Counted from the stretch's first letter, positions 46,175 through 55,915 are shown. The stretch is 64,000 bases of DNA from Fusibacter_C sp942493125 (GCA_942493125.1 OW818667.1:3224001-3288000); one strand, 5' to 3'. Notes: generated by a model from the letters alone, not told the origin. Numbers and translations: made by a program.

Positions 46175-46207
46175 ATCTTTTCTTCAAACAAATGAATCAT
46201 TTATCTT

Positions 46208-46284
46208 CGGGGTGTAGCGCAGTTTGGTAGCGCATCTGGTTTGGGACCAGAGGGCCGCGGGTTCAAATCCTGCCACCCCGACCA
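46208..46284 (+). tRNA. tRNA-Pro (TGG)
   Basis: Acceptor CGGGGTG/CACCCCG, anticodon loop TTTGGGA gives TGG, CCA encoded. Confidence 0.95.
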
Positions 46285-46309
46285 TTTTTAATTTTCAAGT
46301 TGTAATCGT

Positions 46310-46386
<77 letters not shown>

Positions 46387-46436
46387 CTTATGGAAATCGA
46401 TGATTTCCAGAGGAATACTAACCATTCCTCATTAAT

Positions 46437-46512
46437 GCCTCGATAGCTCAGTCGGTAGAGCAGGGGACTGAAAATCCCCGTGTCGGTGGTTCGATTCCGC
46501 CTCGAGGCACCA
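46437..46512 (+). tRNA. tRNA-Phe (GAA)
   Basis: Acceptor GCCTCGA/TCGAGGC, anticodon loop CTGAAAA gives GAA, CCA encoded. Last gene of the array. Confidence 0.96.
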
Positions 46513-46514
46513 TA

Positions 46515-46549
46515 AAAAAGAGAGTAAACTTTGTTTACTCTCTTTTTGT
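46515..46549 (+). terminator. Terminator of the rRNA-tRNA operon
   Basis: Perfect arms AAAGAGAGTAAAC and GTTTACTCTCTTT around a 3-base loop, then T-rich sequence, three bases after the tRNA-Phe CCA. Confidence 0.92.
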
Positions 46550-46638
46550 TTCACTCGACATAGGAAAACGTTGTTTTCAATGAGGGGGTTTCTAGCAGGG
46601 GGATATTATATATATACATATTTGCTTATAGTGTTCGA

Positions 46639-47625
46639 TCATTCACATGTATCGTGCATCAAGACTCCGATGAGATGATCAATCGTAGCGAATGTTTGTG
46701 CTGCTATATGGTTATCTAGAAGTGCGCCATTAAAAGCTATTAGATGATCGTTTTTCATTTGTTCATCTAGTTGGTCGAGCGTATGACCATGAAGAAGCTT
46801 TGAGTCCATGAAATGATATTGGTTGCCATTTGAATCCTTAAGTAATATGGTATCAATCTTTAATATGGCTTCAGTTTCTTTGCACTCAAAGTAGGTTCCA
46901 CTCGTATTATAAAAGAGGTCAGTGATTGATAAGCGCTTATCTAGGGCAAATGAGCATGACAATACATTTGCTTTTAAATGGTAGGAAGCTAAATACCATT
47001 TGCGATTTGCCAGTAAAATATGTGGATTGAAGACCTTAGGCATTTGTTCCGTTACTTTTAACAGAGGGATCATGTTAATCAAGTCGTCATAGTTATGGAG
47101 CAATATGGCCTGTTTCAGTGCTTCTGATTTGCCTTCTATATACGCTTGAAACATGAGTATGCTATCTTTACCACTGATTGTATCATTTCGGTTGATGCCA
47201 ACAAATTTTTCAACACTTTTTAGTTTGAAATCCGCAATACCCAAGTTTGCCTGATTCTGTCTTGATAGGCGTAACAAATCGACGTTTGCGGCTTTAGGGA
47301 GTTGGTATTCGATTTTATAATGTCTGAATCTTGCATTTAAGAATGGAAAGTCAAATGAATTGCCGTTAAAACTTACATAGTAATCTGTATCATGCACTTT
47401 TAAAAGGTGTATCAGTTCAAGCAGCATCTCACGTTCAGATTGATAATCATCATTAAATAACTGTATTAGATGTGCGGCACCTTTTCTATTAAATTGAATC
47501 AATCCGATAATAACGAGTTTGTTTTTATGGCTCAATCCATCCGTTTCAATATCTATAAACATAGTATTGAAAGTGTCAAATGGCATGATTAAACTGTTTG
47601 TAATTTCTTTGATGATTTTTAACAT
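46639..47625 (-). CDS. RNase H-like 3'-5' exonuclease, YprB-type
   Basis: The 328-residue protein has the DEDD exonuclease motifs in its N-terminal 200 residues: FIDIETDGL (Exo I, about 23-31), VSFNGNSFDFPFLNARF (Exo II, about 83-99) and HNYDDLINM (Exo III, about 177-185). This combination matches the YprB_RNaseH-like family (RNase_H_2). The C-terminal 120 residues are unrecognised. AGAGAGG precedes the start on this strand. It probably acts in nucleic acid processing; substrate unknown. Confidence 0.8.
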   Translation of the reverse strand: MLKIIKEITNSLIMPFDTFNTMFIDIETDGLSHKNKLVIIGLIQFNRKGAAHLIQLFNDDYQSEREMLLELIHLLKVHDTDYYVSFNGNSFDFPFLNARFRHYKIEYQLPKAANVDLLRLSRQNQANLGIADFKLKSVEKFVGINRNDTISGKDSILMFQAYIEGKSEALKQAILLHNYDDLINMIPLLKVTEQMPKVFNPHILLANRKWYLASYHLKANVLSCSFALDKRLSITDLFYNTSGTYFECKETEAILKIDTILLKDSNGNQYHFMDSKLLHGHTLDQLDEQMKNDHLIAFNGALLDNHIAAQTFATIDHLIGVLMHDTCE

Positions 47626-47840
47626 GTATACCTCTCTTAAGTTAACTATAAATTGTCGGAAATCTGGAGCAATGTGCTTAATATAATAAGTCTAATCTAT
47701 TATGACATGTAGGTCAAAATGTATTTTGTATGCATGTTTACATTGCCAATGATTATAGTTGTATTTCATTAATAAGTGGATTAAATTATTGAATTATGTT
47801 AATATATATCCGATATGATGTTTTATTTTTTAACAAAATT

Positions 47841-47872
47841 CTGAGAGAAATGCATAATTCCAATTTCCTTAG
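47841..47872. repeat. Solo palindromic end of the MITE-like family
   Basis: ATGCATAATTCCAATTT flanked by CTGAGAGAA and CCTTAG; the outer arms pair and the core equals one terminal repeat of the 56042 element (minus strand). Probably an internal deletion derivative. The remaining 47626-47905 region shows no gene. Confidence 0.6.
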
Positions 47873-47905
47873 ATAATATAATTTGCAAAAAAACGGAGAT
47901 CTTAA

Positions 47906-48325
47906 GTGATAACATTAGATACTTTTAAGCGAGGGTTTTACAATGGATTAAAGACTTTATGGATTTTATCCAAAGTACTTGTACCGGTCTATTTGATTAT
48001 AACAATCATACGTTTGACCCCAATTATTGACTGGATTGCGGTGTTGTTTAAACCTTTGATGTTTATGTTCGGTTTGCCAGGAGAGGCAGCTATCGTTTTG
48101 GTTTTAGGAAATACGCTAAACATCTATGCTGCTTTGGGGGCGATTGCATCATTGACCTTAAGTATCAAGCAGATTACGATCTTGGCAGTCATGCTTGGTT
48201 TTTCACATTCTTTGATTGTTGAAACGGCAATATTCAGGAAACTGAGGGTTTCAGCATTGGTCATTGTGTCGATTCGTTTAGGTCTTTCAATTGCTAGTGG
48301 ATTGATATTGAATTTAGTTTTATAG
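47906..48325 (+). CDS. Nucleoside recognition (Gate) domain protein, first half
   Basis: The 139-residue hydrophobic protein has four to five helices and the Gate-domain motif GLPGEAAIVLVLGNTLNIYAALGAI (about 50-74), found in nucleoside transporters and SpmA/SpmB-type proteins. The start is GTG 47906 after CGGAGAT. A second, separately encoded Gate protein follows 12 bases later; together they equal one full Gate pair. Substrate and role unknown. Confidence 0.75.
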   Translation: MITLDTFKRGFYNGLKTLWILSKVLVPVYLIITIIRLTPIIDWIAVLFKPLMFMFGLPGEAAIVLVLGNTLNIYAALGAIASLTLSIKQITILAVMLGFSHSLIVETAIFRKLRVSALVIVSIRLGLSIASGLILNLVL

Positions 48326-48337
48326 TTGGAGGAAGAT

Positions 48338-48823
48338 ATGCAGTATTTACAAGATTTCTTCAATTTAGGGATATTAGGTAGTTTGAAATCTATTTGGGGC
48401 ATTGCCATTATCGTCATTCCTTTGATGATATTTATGGAAATTGCAAAGGATATTAAGTTGCTCGATTTTATTGCAAAGCTCTTCAAGCCTGTTACACGCT
48501 TGTTTAGAGCACATGAAAAATCTGCATTTCCTCTTGCTGTTGGTATTATTTTTGGCATTTCATACGGTGCAGGTGTTTTGATTAAATCATCTGAGGATGG
48601 TGAGATAGATACAAGCAGTCTGTTCATCATTTCAATATTTTTAGCTGCATGTCATGCAATTGTTGAGGATACACTCCTTTTTGTCGCGGTTGGTGCTCAA
48701 GGATTGATTATTGTTTTAGTACGTGTATTAGTTGCTTTTATTGCTACCACAATTATTTCTAGATTTTATAAGTCTAATGAATTGAGTTATTCCGGGGGGA
48801 AAAATGAAGGAGATTGCAATTGA
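48338..48823 (+). CDS. Nucleoside recognition (Gate) domain protein, second half
   Basis: The 161-residue membrane protein shows the second Gate pattern: RLFRAHEKSAFPLAVGIIFGISYGAGVLIKSSEDG (about 56-90) and AACHAIVEDTLLFVAVGA (about 103-120, with conserved His and Glu-Asp). GGAGGA at 48328-48333 supports ATG 48338 over TTG 48326. Its end overlaps the HD-GYP gene start by 20 bases. Confidence 0.75.
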   Translation: MQYLQDFFNLGILGSLKSIWGIAIIVIPLMIFMEIAKDIKLLDFIAKLFKPVTRLFRAHEKSAFPLAVGIIFGISYGAGVLIKSSEDGEIDTSSLFIISIFLAACHAIVEDTLLFVAVGAQGLIIVLVRVLVAFIATTIISRFYKSNELSYSGGKNEGDCN

Positions 48824-49871
48824 GGAATTAACAGTTGGTTTTTGTTTGTCCAAGGACATTTACAATGATCTTGGAAACATAATATTAGCTCAGGGGACGG
48901 AGATTCTTGACAGGCATATTGAGTATTTTAAGAATCATGGGATTCAATACGTTTATATTGATGATCAAGATTTACAAAAAATCAAATCCGAGAGCTATAA
49001 GATAACAGCGTCTAACAAACATCGTGATATTAATGGCAATTACGCAGTCGTATTGGATCGATTTAAGAAAACATATTATCAAATTCAAAACAAAGATTTT
49101 GAGTTTGATATTCAGACGATCGAAGATGACATAAAACCTTTGATTGATTTACTTACAACCGACAATGATGTGTTGGGGAGCATGAGACTGCTTGCATTTA
49201 GAGAGAGTTATCATTTTACGCATGCTGTCAACGTCGCCATGCTCGGTGCGATGCTTGGCAAATGGTTGGGACTCAACAAAAATATGATCTATTCGATTGC
49301 TTTGGCAGGTTTGTTACATGATATTGGTAAAACGCAAGTTCCTCAGGATATACTTTTCAAAACGAGTAGACTCTCTGAATATGAAATGGAGCAAGTTAGA
49401 GCGCATTCAAAATTGGGGTATGATCTATTAAAAGATAATGTATCCATACCACGTGACGTTTTGGCAGCAGTTTTATTTCATCACGAACGGAGCGATGGCA
49501 CTGGTTATCCAAGCGGCTTAAAAGAAGAACAAACGCCATATATCGCCAGAATTATAGGCGTTGTCGATGTCTTTGATGCTGTTACTTCAGATCGTATCTA
49601 TAAAAAAGGCGTTTCATCATTTCAAGCCTTTAATATCATGAAGGATGAGAGCTTTAAAGGTTTAGATCCAATGATTACGGACGTATTTATGACGAATATC
49701 GCCTCGTTCTTTATCAACAACAAAGTCAAGTTGAACGACGGACGAATTGGTGAAGTTGTCTATGTCAATAAGTTTGCACTCAATCGCCCCTTGATTAAAA
49801 CTTCCAATGACTTTGTTGATTTATCAACTGATTATTCACTTGAAATCGATGAAGTGTTGATGCCTAAATAA
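48804..49871 (+). CDS. HD-GYP domain c-di-GMP phosphodiesterase (third)
   Basis: A 355-residue protein with DUF3391-like N-terminus (EIAIEELTVGFCLSKDIYN), HD-GYP core with HDIGK at 172-176 and HHERSDGTGYP at 226-236, and the shared tail KLNDGRIGEVVYVN. All catalytic residues are intact. It is translationally coupled to the Gate protein gene, an unusual partner, suggesting that a small-molecule or nucleoside signal is linked to c-di-GMP breakdown. Confidence 0.93.
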   Translation: MKEIAIEELTVGFCLSKDIYNDLGNIILAQGTEILDRHIEYFKNHGIQYVYIDDQDLQKIKSESYKITASNKHRDINGNYAVVLDRFKKTYYQIQNKDFEFDIQTIEDDIKPLIDLLTTDNDVLGSMRLLAFRESYHFTHAVNVAMLGAMLGKWLGLNKNMIYSIALAGLLHDIGKTQVPQDILFKTSRLSEYEMEQVRAHSKLGYDLLKDNVSIPRDVLAAVLFHHERSDGTGYPSGLKEEQTPYIARIIGVVDVFDAVTSDRIYKKGVSSFQAFNIMKDESFKGLDPMITDVFMTNIASFFINNKVKLNDGRIGEVVYVNKFALNRPLIKTSNDFVDLSTDYSLEIDEVLMPK

Positions 49872-49892
49872 AAATGAAAAGTATAAAATACA

Positions 49893-49933
49893 TGCAGAAC
49901 TAGGCAAAATCGCTTAGTTCTGTACTTTTTTTG
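49893..49933 (+). terminator. Intrinsic terminator
   Basis: GCAGAACTAGGC and GCTTAGTTCTG arms followed by a T7 run after the third HD-GYP gene. Confidence 0.88.
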
Positions 49934-50018
49934 CAATTAACATAGATATTTTATTTGAAATTATTATATAATGTAATGATACTGGTTACTTTTTGATATT
50001 AAGAGAAGGAGCAACACT

Positions 50019-51197
50019 TTGGCTATATATTTAGATCATGCATCAACAACGCCTTTGGGCGACACTGTGAAACAAGCAGTTATAGAAAATTTAGAGCATT
50101 TTGGGAACCCTTCTTCGATGCATCGCATGGGCGTTGAATCAGAGAAAAAGTTGAAAGCGGCAAAAAGAGAGATCTGTTCATTTTTGGACATCAATGAACG
50201 CGAGCTCATTTTTACGTCTGGGGGAACCGAGGCGAACAATCTCGCAATCTTAGGTTCGGTAACGAATCGAGCTAAAGACAAGAGCCGTTATATCACGACA
50301 AATATCGAACACCCTTCAGTTTTGAAGGCATTTGATGCGTTGGCGCGTCAAGGTTATGAAGTCATCTATTTACCGGTCAATAGCGTTGGTCTCATCGAAG
50401 TTGACGCATTGAAAGCTGCTTTAAACGCCAACACGGTGCTTGTGAGCGTGATGGCCGTTAACAATGAGTTAGGGAGCATCCAACCAATTGAAGCGATAGG
50501 TGAGGCAATATACGCGTTCAATGAGACATATCAATCTAACATAAGATTTCATGTAGATGGCGTTCAAGCTTTAGGTAAGATCAAAATTGACATTGCTAAA
50601 TGCCATATTGATCTCATGAGTTTTAGTGCACATAAAATTAATGGACTGAAAGGGATAGGCGCTTTATATTGTAACAATTTATCACTTTTAAAACCTTTAG
50701 TTTTCGGTGGTCAACAAGAATTTGGGATTAGACCTGGAACTGAAAATCTAATGGGCATTATCGCGTTTGGTGAAGCCGTCAAACTGTTGAACATCACGAA
50801 GTCTTTCCGTTCAGAACACGTCCAAATGCTTAAAGACAGGCTATTGGAAAAGTTATTGAATCAAGATGACATCGTGCTCAATGGTGAAAATGACGCACGC
50901 TATTCTCCTTATATCGTCAACGTGAGTTTTCTTGGTATTAAAGGTGAAGTGCTGTTGCATTCATTAGAAATGAAAGATATATACGTGGCAACTGGATCTG
51001 CTTGTTCATCTAAAAAGAAAAACCATTCGCACGTTCTCAGCGCCATGGGATATAATGATAAACGCATGGAAGGTGCTATTAGATTCAGCTTTGGCCATGA
51101 AAACACGTTGGATGAGATAGAACATGCTTCGGATATCATCCTTAGCATTTCAAATGAGTTAAGTAAAATTATGAATAAAAAAAGAAATCAGAGGTAG
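50019..51197 (+). CDS. Cysteine desulfurase (NifS/IscS family)
   Basis: The 392-residue PLP enzyme takes sulfur from cysteine as a persulfide. The N-terminal YLDHASTTPLGD is the family signature, SFSAHKINGLKGIG holds the PLP lysine (about Lys206), and TGSACSSKKKNHSHVL the catalytic cysteine (about Cys329). The start is TTG 50019 after AGAAGGAG. It lies three bases before thiI; in Bacillus such a desulfurase (NifZ) supplies sulfur to a rhodanese-less ThiI for 4-thiouridine in tRNA, and the same role is likely here. Confidence 0.93.
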   Translation: MAIYLDHASTTPLGDTVKQAVIENLEHFGNPSSMHRMGVESEKKLKAAKREICSFLDINERELIFTSGGTEANNLAILGSVTNRAKDKSRYITTNIEHPSVLKAFDALARQGYEVIYLPVNSVGLIEVDALKAALNANTVLVSVMAVNNELGSIQPIEAIGEAIYAFNETYQSNIRFHVDGVQALGKIKIDIAKCHIDLMSFSAHKINGLKGIGALYCNNLSLLKPLVFGGQQEFGIRPGTENLMGIIAFGEAVKLLNITKSFRSEHVQMLKDRLLEKLLNQDDIVLNGENDARYSPYIVNVSFLGIKGEVLLHSLEMKDIYVATGSACSSKKKNHSHVLSAMGYNDKRMEGAIRFSFGHENTLDEIEHASDIILSISNELSKIMNKKRNQR

Positions 51198-51200
51198 TGC

Positions 51201-52388
51201 ATGAGAGAACTTATTTTAGTTAGATATGGAGAAATTGGATTAAAGGGCAAAAACATTCGCACGTTTGAAAAAAAGCTTGTGATGAATATACGTAAGGCCG
51301 TTTCAAAAATCCCGAATACAACGGTGATCGACCGCCATGGTAGAATCGTCGTAGAACATGATCCCGAGTTTCGTAAGGAAGTGATTGACGCAGTTTCCAT
51401 CGTTTTTGGCGTTGTTTCCATCAGCCCAGCCATCAAAGTGGATAGAGATATCGATATCTTAAAAGAAACGTGTTATAACATCATTAAAAAGTTGGTTGAA
51501 GAGACCGGCGCCAAGTCCTTTAAAATTGAAACGAGAAGAGCGGATAAGCACTACCCATTAAACACACCAGAAATCAACCATCTTGTAGGTGGTTACGTCT
51601 ATAAGAAAATGGAAATACTCAAAGTGGATGTACACAATCCAGATATTATGTTGACGATAGAAATTAGAGAAAAAGCTTACATCTTCAGCAAAAGGATTCC
51701 TGGTTTAGGTGGCATGCCGTATGGCAGTGCAGGAAAAGGGATGTTGTTGCTTTCTGGAGGCATAGATAGCCCTGTAGCGGGTTATTTGATGGCTAGAAGA
51801 GGATTGGAGCTAGAGAGTATACATTTTCATTCCTACCCATTTACAAGCGAACGTGCTCTTGAGAAGGTCGTCGACTTGGCAGCTAAGTTAACGAAGTATA
51901 CCGTTAACTTGAAAATTCACAGTGTCAACCTCCTTGAGATACAAAAAGCCATCAACGAAAAATGCCCATCTGAAGAAATGACGATTCTTTCGCGTTGTTT
52001 TATGATGATGATTGCTGAGAGAGTGGCTCTAAAGTTTAAATGTCAAGCACTCGTAACAGGTGAAAACCTTGGACAAGTTGCAAGTCAGACCATAGAAGGG
52101 ATGACGGTTACAAATAGTCAGATCGAAATGCCTGTGTTTAGACCGTTAATTGCTTATGATAAAAATGAAATCATAGATATCGCAAAAAAACTTGATACGT
52201 TTGAAACGTCCATTCTTCCATTCGAAGATTGCTGTACGGTCTTTTTACCTGACCGTGTCATAACAAAACCAAGAGTTGAAAAAATAGAAGCTTCCCTTGC
52301 ACTGCTCGACGTTGAGGGGTTAATTGAAGAGGCGCTCAAAGGTCGTGAAACAATCGTGGTTGTTGAAGGCAAGCTGTTTAAAAAGTAG
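51201..52388 (+). CDS. thiI: tRNA 4-thiouridine synthetase ThiI
   Basis: The 395-residue protein has an N-terminal ferredoxin-like domain and THUMP domain (VRYGEIGLKGKNIRTFEKKL; to about residue 165) and a PP-loop adenylation domain with SGGIDS at 185-190. EDCCTVFLPDRVITKPR near 345 matches ThiI. It ends without the rhodanese domain of the E. coli enzyme, consistent with a dedicated adjacent desulfurase. It modifies U8 of tRNAs, many of which are encoded 5 kb upstream. Confidence 0.95.
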   Translation: MRELILVRYGEIGLKGKNIRTFEKKLVMNIRKAVSKIPNTTVIDRHGRIVVEHDPEFRKEVIDAVSIVFGVVSISPAIKVDRDIDILKETCYNIIKKLVEETGAKSFKIETRRADKHYPLNTPEINHLVGGYVYKKMEILKVDVHNPDIMLTIEIREKAYIFSKRIPGLGGMPYGSAGKGMLLLSGGIDSPVAGYLMARRGLELESIHFHSYPFTSERALEKVVDLAAKLTKYTVNLKIHSVNLLEIQKAINEKCPSEEMTILSRCFMMMIAERVALKFKCQALVTGENLGQVASQTIEGMTVTNSQIEMPVFRPLIAYDKNEIIDIAKKLDTFETSILPFEDCCTVFLPDRVITKPRVEKIEASLALLDVEGLIEEALKGRETIVVVEGKLFKK

Positions 52389-52451
52389 CCAAATCTGGAA
52401 TATGAATGATGCCAAATATGCGTAAAAATAATGCCAAATATGCATAAAATA
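52388..52451. repeat. Three tandem ~22-base repeats
   Basis: Units starting GCCAAATCTGGAATATG, GCCAAATATGCGTAAAA and GCCAAATATGCATAAAA lie head to tail at 52388, 52411 and 52433, running into the terminator. Confidence 0.75.
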
Positions 52452-52487
52452 ATGCCCACCATGTTTTTAAATCATGGTGGGCATTTT
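52452..52487. terminator. Bidirectional terminator between thiI and the PBP gene
   Basis: TGCCCACCATG and CATGGTGGGCA arms with a T-rich loop and A/T tracts on both sides, between convergent genes. Confidence 0.9.
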
Positions 52488-52516
52488 GTATTAAGGATAA
52501 ACATGCTTTACTAAAC

Positions 52517-55500
52517 TTATGGGTTGAGTTGATCTAACTCTTCCGTCGAATAGTTTGGAATTGTTTTGATGCGATCTGCTGAGATTGTTGATCCATCAGA
52601 GTAGAGTACAGAATTATCCGTCAAGATTTTAGAGCCAACAGGCAATATCACGATTTGACCATCCATTAATTCAATCGGATATGGTCTTTGAATGAACAAT
52701 GAGCCATCAACTAATCGAACAGTTGGTTTAACACCTAAGTAGGATCCAGTGCCAGATCCTGGAGTCGAATTGGTTGGATCTTCCGATGAAGGCGCTGTCG
52801 TCGTGGTTTCGTTGTGGATATCACACTCCGCGATTGGGAGGTCATAAGCCATATCTCGAATCACGATGTTTTGATTTTGAGCTGGATCATACGGAATCGG
52901 TCGTTTTACGAACAATTTGCTCGTTACCAATGTCGTCGGACAGTATACTGTGGCAAGTTTGTTGCTTTCAGTACAGACATCAGCCATGACATGAACATCA
53001 TCTGTTTCTGTTGGTACTGTGCCTCTTAGGAATATCTCCGATTTGACGGTACCTCTAGGATCTAGCGCAGATAATTCACTTGGAAGTTTACCTGAGATGA
53101 TGTCGATTGTGGCAGTTTCTATACCAGTAGGCACATCAAATTGCTTCGATTCCATATCGACATGGATATCTGACATGACGGTTTTCCAAAATTGGGCTGC
53201 TATTCTAGAACCTTGATCAAGAGGGATATTTACGTCATTGCCAAACCAGACACCACCTACATAATAAGGCGTATAGCCTACAAACCATGCATCGATATTG
53301 CTTGATGTTGTTCCTGTTTTACCGGCAACTGGCATGATGTCGTTATTTGAAGACAATTTTGCAGGAGCGGCAACACCATCCTCGACGCTTGACATCAACA
53401 TGTCTTGAACGATGTAAGCGACGTTTTCATCAACGACAAACGTTTGATTGCCTTCGCTTTGAAGCAATATTTCACCTTTGGAATTTTTTACGCTCTTGTA
53501 AGTGATGACTTCATTGAGAACACCTTTATTTGCAATTGCGCCGTATGCAGCAGTCAAATCAAGTGGTGTAATACCTTTTGTCATACCGCCAAGTGCAACA
53601 GCAGCGATGTTTTCATCACTTGTGCCGCCTTCTGTTACCAGGGTAGAAATACCGAATTTCTTAAGATAATCAATAGACGTTTGAACGCCTAAATCTTTGG
53701 CAATAAGTGCTGCCGTTACATTGATTGAGTGTTTGACTGATTCTCTCAGTGTTACGAGGCCCCAGTTTTTACCCATGTTTGGATACGCTTCGTACCAGTT
53801 GATCGGCCAACGAACGGCTGGATCTCCAAGAAGGTAACTTGGTCTATCATCGATGACAGTAGCTGCCGTATATTTGCCAGAATCGATTGCAGGTGTGAAG
53901 ATCGATAATGGTTTAATCGCTGAACCAGGTTGTCTCGGGTTAGTCGCTCTATTGTAGATACGTTGTCCTGTGATATTGCGGCCACCGACGATGGATTTGA
54001 GTTCACCATTGTGATAATCGATGATTACCATTGCAGATTGTGGCTGAATGATTCCAGTTTCACTGATGACATAATCACCTTTTGCTACGAGCAAGTTCTG
54101 ATTGGCATCCGCTTTGAAAAATTCTGGATAATCGACTAAGAACGCCTTGTCGACGACGACGTTGCCTGCGTCATCAAATGTTTTATATTCATTCGGTATT
54201 AAGACATCTCTGCCTTCATACGTATAAAGATCTGTTAAATTGTATTTACCGTTCTTTAACTTTTCATTTTCCTCACTATTTTCGTTGAAACTAAACGTCT
54301 CTCTGACGACAACTTGGATACTGACGAGCTGATCATCTTGATAATGTGGGTAGAAGTACATTCTTTTATTTTTAAGAAGAACGAGATTGCCATCTGCATC
54401 AAATTGATACTCGCCACTTGGAATCACGAAATTGCCTTCGTTATCGATCAAGTTTGACTTTTTATAGATCAATAAACGATTGCTTTCTTCTTGAAGGACA
54501 TTGCCTTGTCCGTCAAGTAAAACGGACACCTTAGGGAAATTCTCATTGTTGATGAGATAACCAAGTTCAAACAATGTTTTCTTGAGCAAAATGACTTCAT
54601 CACTGTTGACGCCTTTTTTATAAACTTGTTGTGTGAATACGGATGTATCCATACCACTTAACTCTTTTATCTTGCCGAGGGTATTTTGACCAGCAACGCC
54701 ATCAACCGCTAAGCCTTGGTCTTTTTGGAAAGCTCTAACTGCTACAGCGGTGGATTCACCGTAATAAGCTGTAAAATTCTCTTTTGCATAATGGCTTTCA
54801 AGTGTTTTTTGCATATCGAAATCAATCGTCGATTCGATCGTCAATCCACCTGTGTAGAGTAAATTGGTTGCTTCGGCATTGGTGTAGCCATATTCAGCCA
54901 TAAGATCTTCTACGACATCGTCTTTGACCATATCTGCAAAGAAAGATGTGATTTCAGATTGTGATGTTTTGCCAGGTTTGAGAACCGTCGCTAAATCTAA
55001 CGTTTTGGCATATTCGTATTCTGCATCTGTAATTTTGCCGTTTTCATGCATCAAATAAATAGATGTTAAAAAACGGTCTTCACATTTTGGATTGTAAACA
55101 AGCGTATAGAGTGGGTCTGTATCATCGATGATGACGTCTTCAGCGGTGACATTTACTTTTTCTTTATTGATGACAGGTGGATAAACAGAAGGTGATTTTA
55201 CAATCCCAGCTATCAAAGCTGCTTCTATATAATTGACTTCAGAAGCACTTTTTGAAAAGTATGATTGTGAAGCAGCTTCAACACCATTTGAGTTAGAACC
55301 TAGATAGACAAGGTTTAAATACCCTTCGATGATTTGCTCTTTTGTCAGGTATTTTTCGAGTTCAATGGCATAATACGCTTCTTTAACTTTACGATCGAGA
55401 TCGCGGTCGCTACGTATTTCATATAGGTAGATATTACGTGCCAGTTGTTGTGTGATGGTACTTGTACCGCTTAGGCGTTTTCCAGTTGTCAATGTATCTT

Positions 55501-55915
55501 TGACTGCGCCAAACAAACGCACGAAGTTAAAACCATTGTGTTCGAAAAAAGTTTTATCTTCTACAGCTACAAAGGCATTGATTAGGTCGTCACTCATTTC
55601 ATTGTAGTGGATGACCGTTCTGAGGCCTTCGTTCTGTATGTGTTCCAGTATGCGGCCTTCGCCATCGACAATCACTGAGTTCTCTGTCAGCGTTGCAGCG
55701 ATTTGATCAGGATCTATGGGCTCTACATCTTTCAATGCGAACATAATATAACCATATGTGACGGCTGCACCTAAAAATCCTACAACAAACAATAAAATCA
55801 ATGAGATTTTCAGTATATTCATGAAAGTTTTTTTCGGTTTTTTTGGTTTGCTTTTGCTAGGTTTCCCTGAACTAGTCGGTTTATGTCCTGGGGCTGCTTT
55901 TTTTGTACTTTCCAT
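52517..55915 (-). CDS. Class A penicillin-binding protein (GT51 + transpeptidase) with inserted PG-binding-like segment
   Basis: A large 1132-residue bifunctional PBP that polymerises and cross-links peptidoglycan. A Lys/Pro-rich cytoplasmic tail and transmembrane helix (about 36-58) precede the GT51 domain (~75-250: EDKTFFEHNGFN, GTSTITQQLARN, EGYLNLVYLG). Between it and the transpeptidase lies an insertion: residues ~386-455 contain a peptidoglycan-binding-1-like pattern (AVRAFQKDQGLAVDGVAGQNTL and LKKTLFELGYL) and then a beta-rich stretch to about 620. The transpeptidase has SAIK at 665-668, SIN at 730-732 and KTGT at 866-869. A beta-rich tail ends the protein. Length exceeds the usual 700-900. 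GGAGGT supports the start. Confidence 0.92.
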   Translation of the reverse strand: MESTKKAAPGHKPTSSGKPSKSKPKKPKKTFMNILKISLILLFVVGFLGAAVTYGYIMFALKDVEPIDPDQIAATLTENSVIVDGEGRILEHIQNEGLRTVIHYNEMSDDLINAFVAVEDKTFFEHNGFNFVRLFGAVKDTLTTGKRLSGTSTITQQLARNIYLYEIRSDRDLDRKVKEAYYAIELEKYLTKEQIIEGYLNLVYLGSNSNGVEAASQSYFSKSASEVNYIEAALIAGIVKSPSVYPPVINKEKVNVTAEDVIIDDTDPLYTLVYNPKCEDRFLTSIYLMHENGKITDAEYEYAKTLDLATVLKPGKTSQSEITSFFADMVKDDVVEDLMAEYGYTNAEATNLLYTGGLTIESTIDFDMQKTLESHYAKENFTAYYGESTAVAVRAFQKDQGLAVDGVAGQNTLGKIKELSGMDTSVFTQQVYKKGVNSDEVILLKKTLFELGYLINNENFPKVSVLLDGQGNVLQEESNRLLIYKKSNLIDNEGNFVIPSGEYQFDADGNLVLLKNKRMYFYPHYQDDQLVSIQVVVRETFSFNENSEENEKLKNGKYNLTDLYTYEGRDVLIPNEYKTFDDAGNVVVDKAFLVDYPEFFKADANQNLLVAKGDYVISETGIIQPQSAMVIIDYHNGELKSIVGGRNITGQRIYNRATNPRQPGSAIKPLSIFTPAIDSGKYTAATVIDDRPSYLLGDPAVRWPINWYEAYPNMGKNWGLVTLRESVKHSINVTAALIAKDLGVQTSIDYLKKFGISTLVTEGGTSDENIAAVALGGMTKGITPLDLTAAYGAIANKGVLNEVITYKSVKNSKGEILLQSEGNQTFVVDENVAYIVQDMLMSSVEDGVAAPAKLSSNNDIMPVAGKTGTTSSNIDAWFVGYTPYYVGGVWFGNDVNIPLDQGSRIAAQFWKTVMSDIHVDMESKQFDVPTGIETATIDIISGKLPSELSALDPRGTVKSEIFLRGTVPTETDDVHVMADVCTESNKLATVYCPTTLVTSKLFVKRPIPYDPAQNQNIVIRDMAYDLPIAECDIHNETTTTAPSSEDPTNSTPGSGTGSYLGVKPTVRLVDGSLFIQRPYPIELMDGQIVILPVGSKILTDNSVLYSDGSTISADRIKTIPNYSTEELDQLNP

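Noticed and set aside
49934..50018. TPP or S-box riboswitch before the nifS-thiI pair
   Set aside because: No conserved aptamer motif is visible in the short leader.
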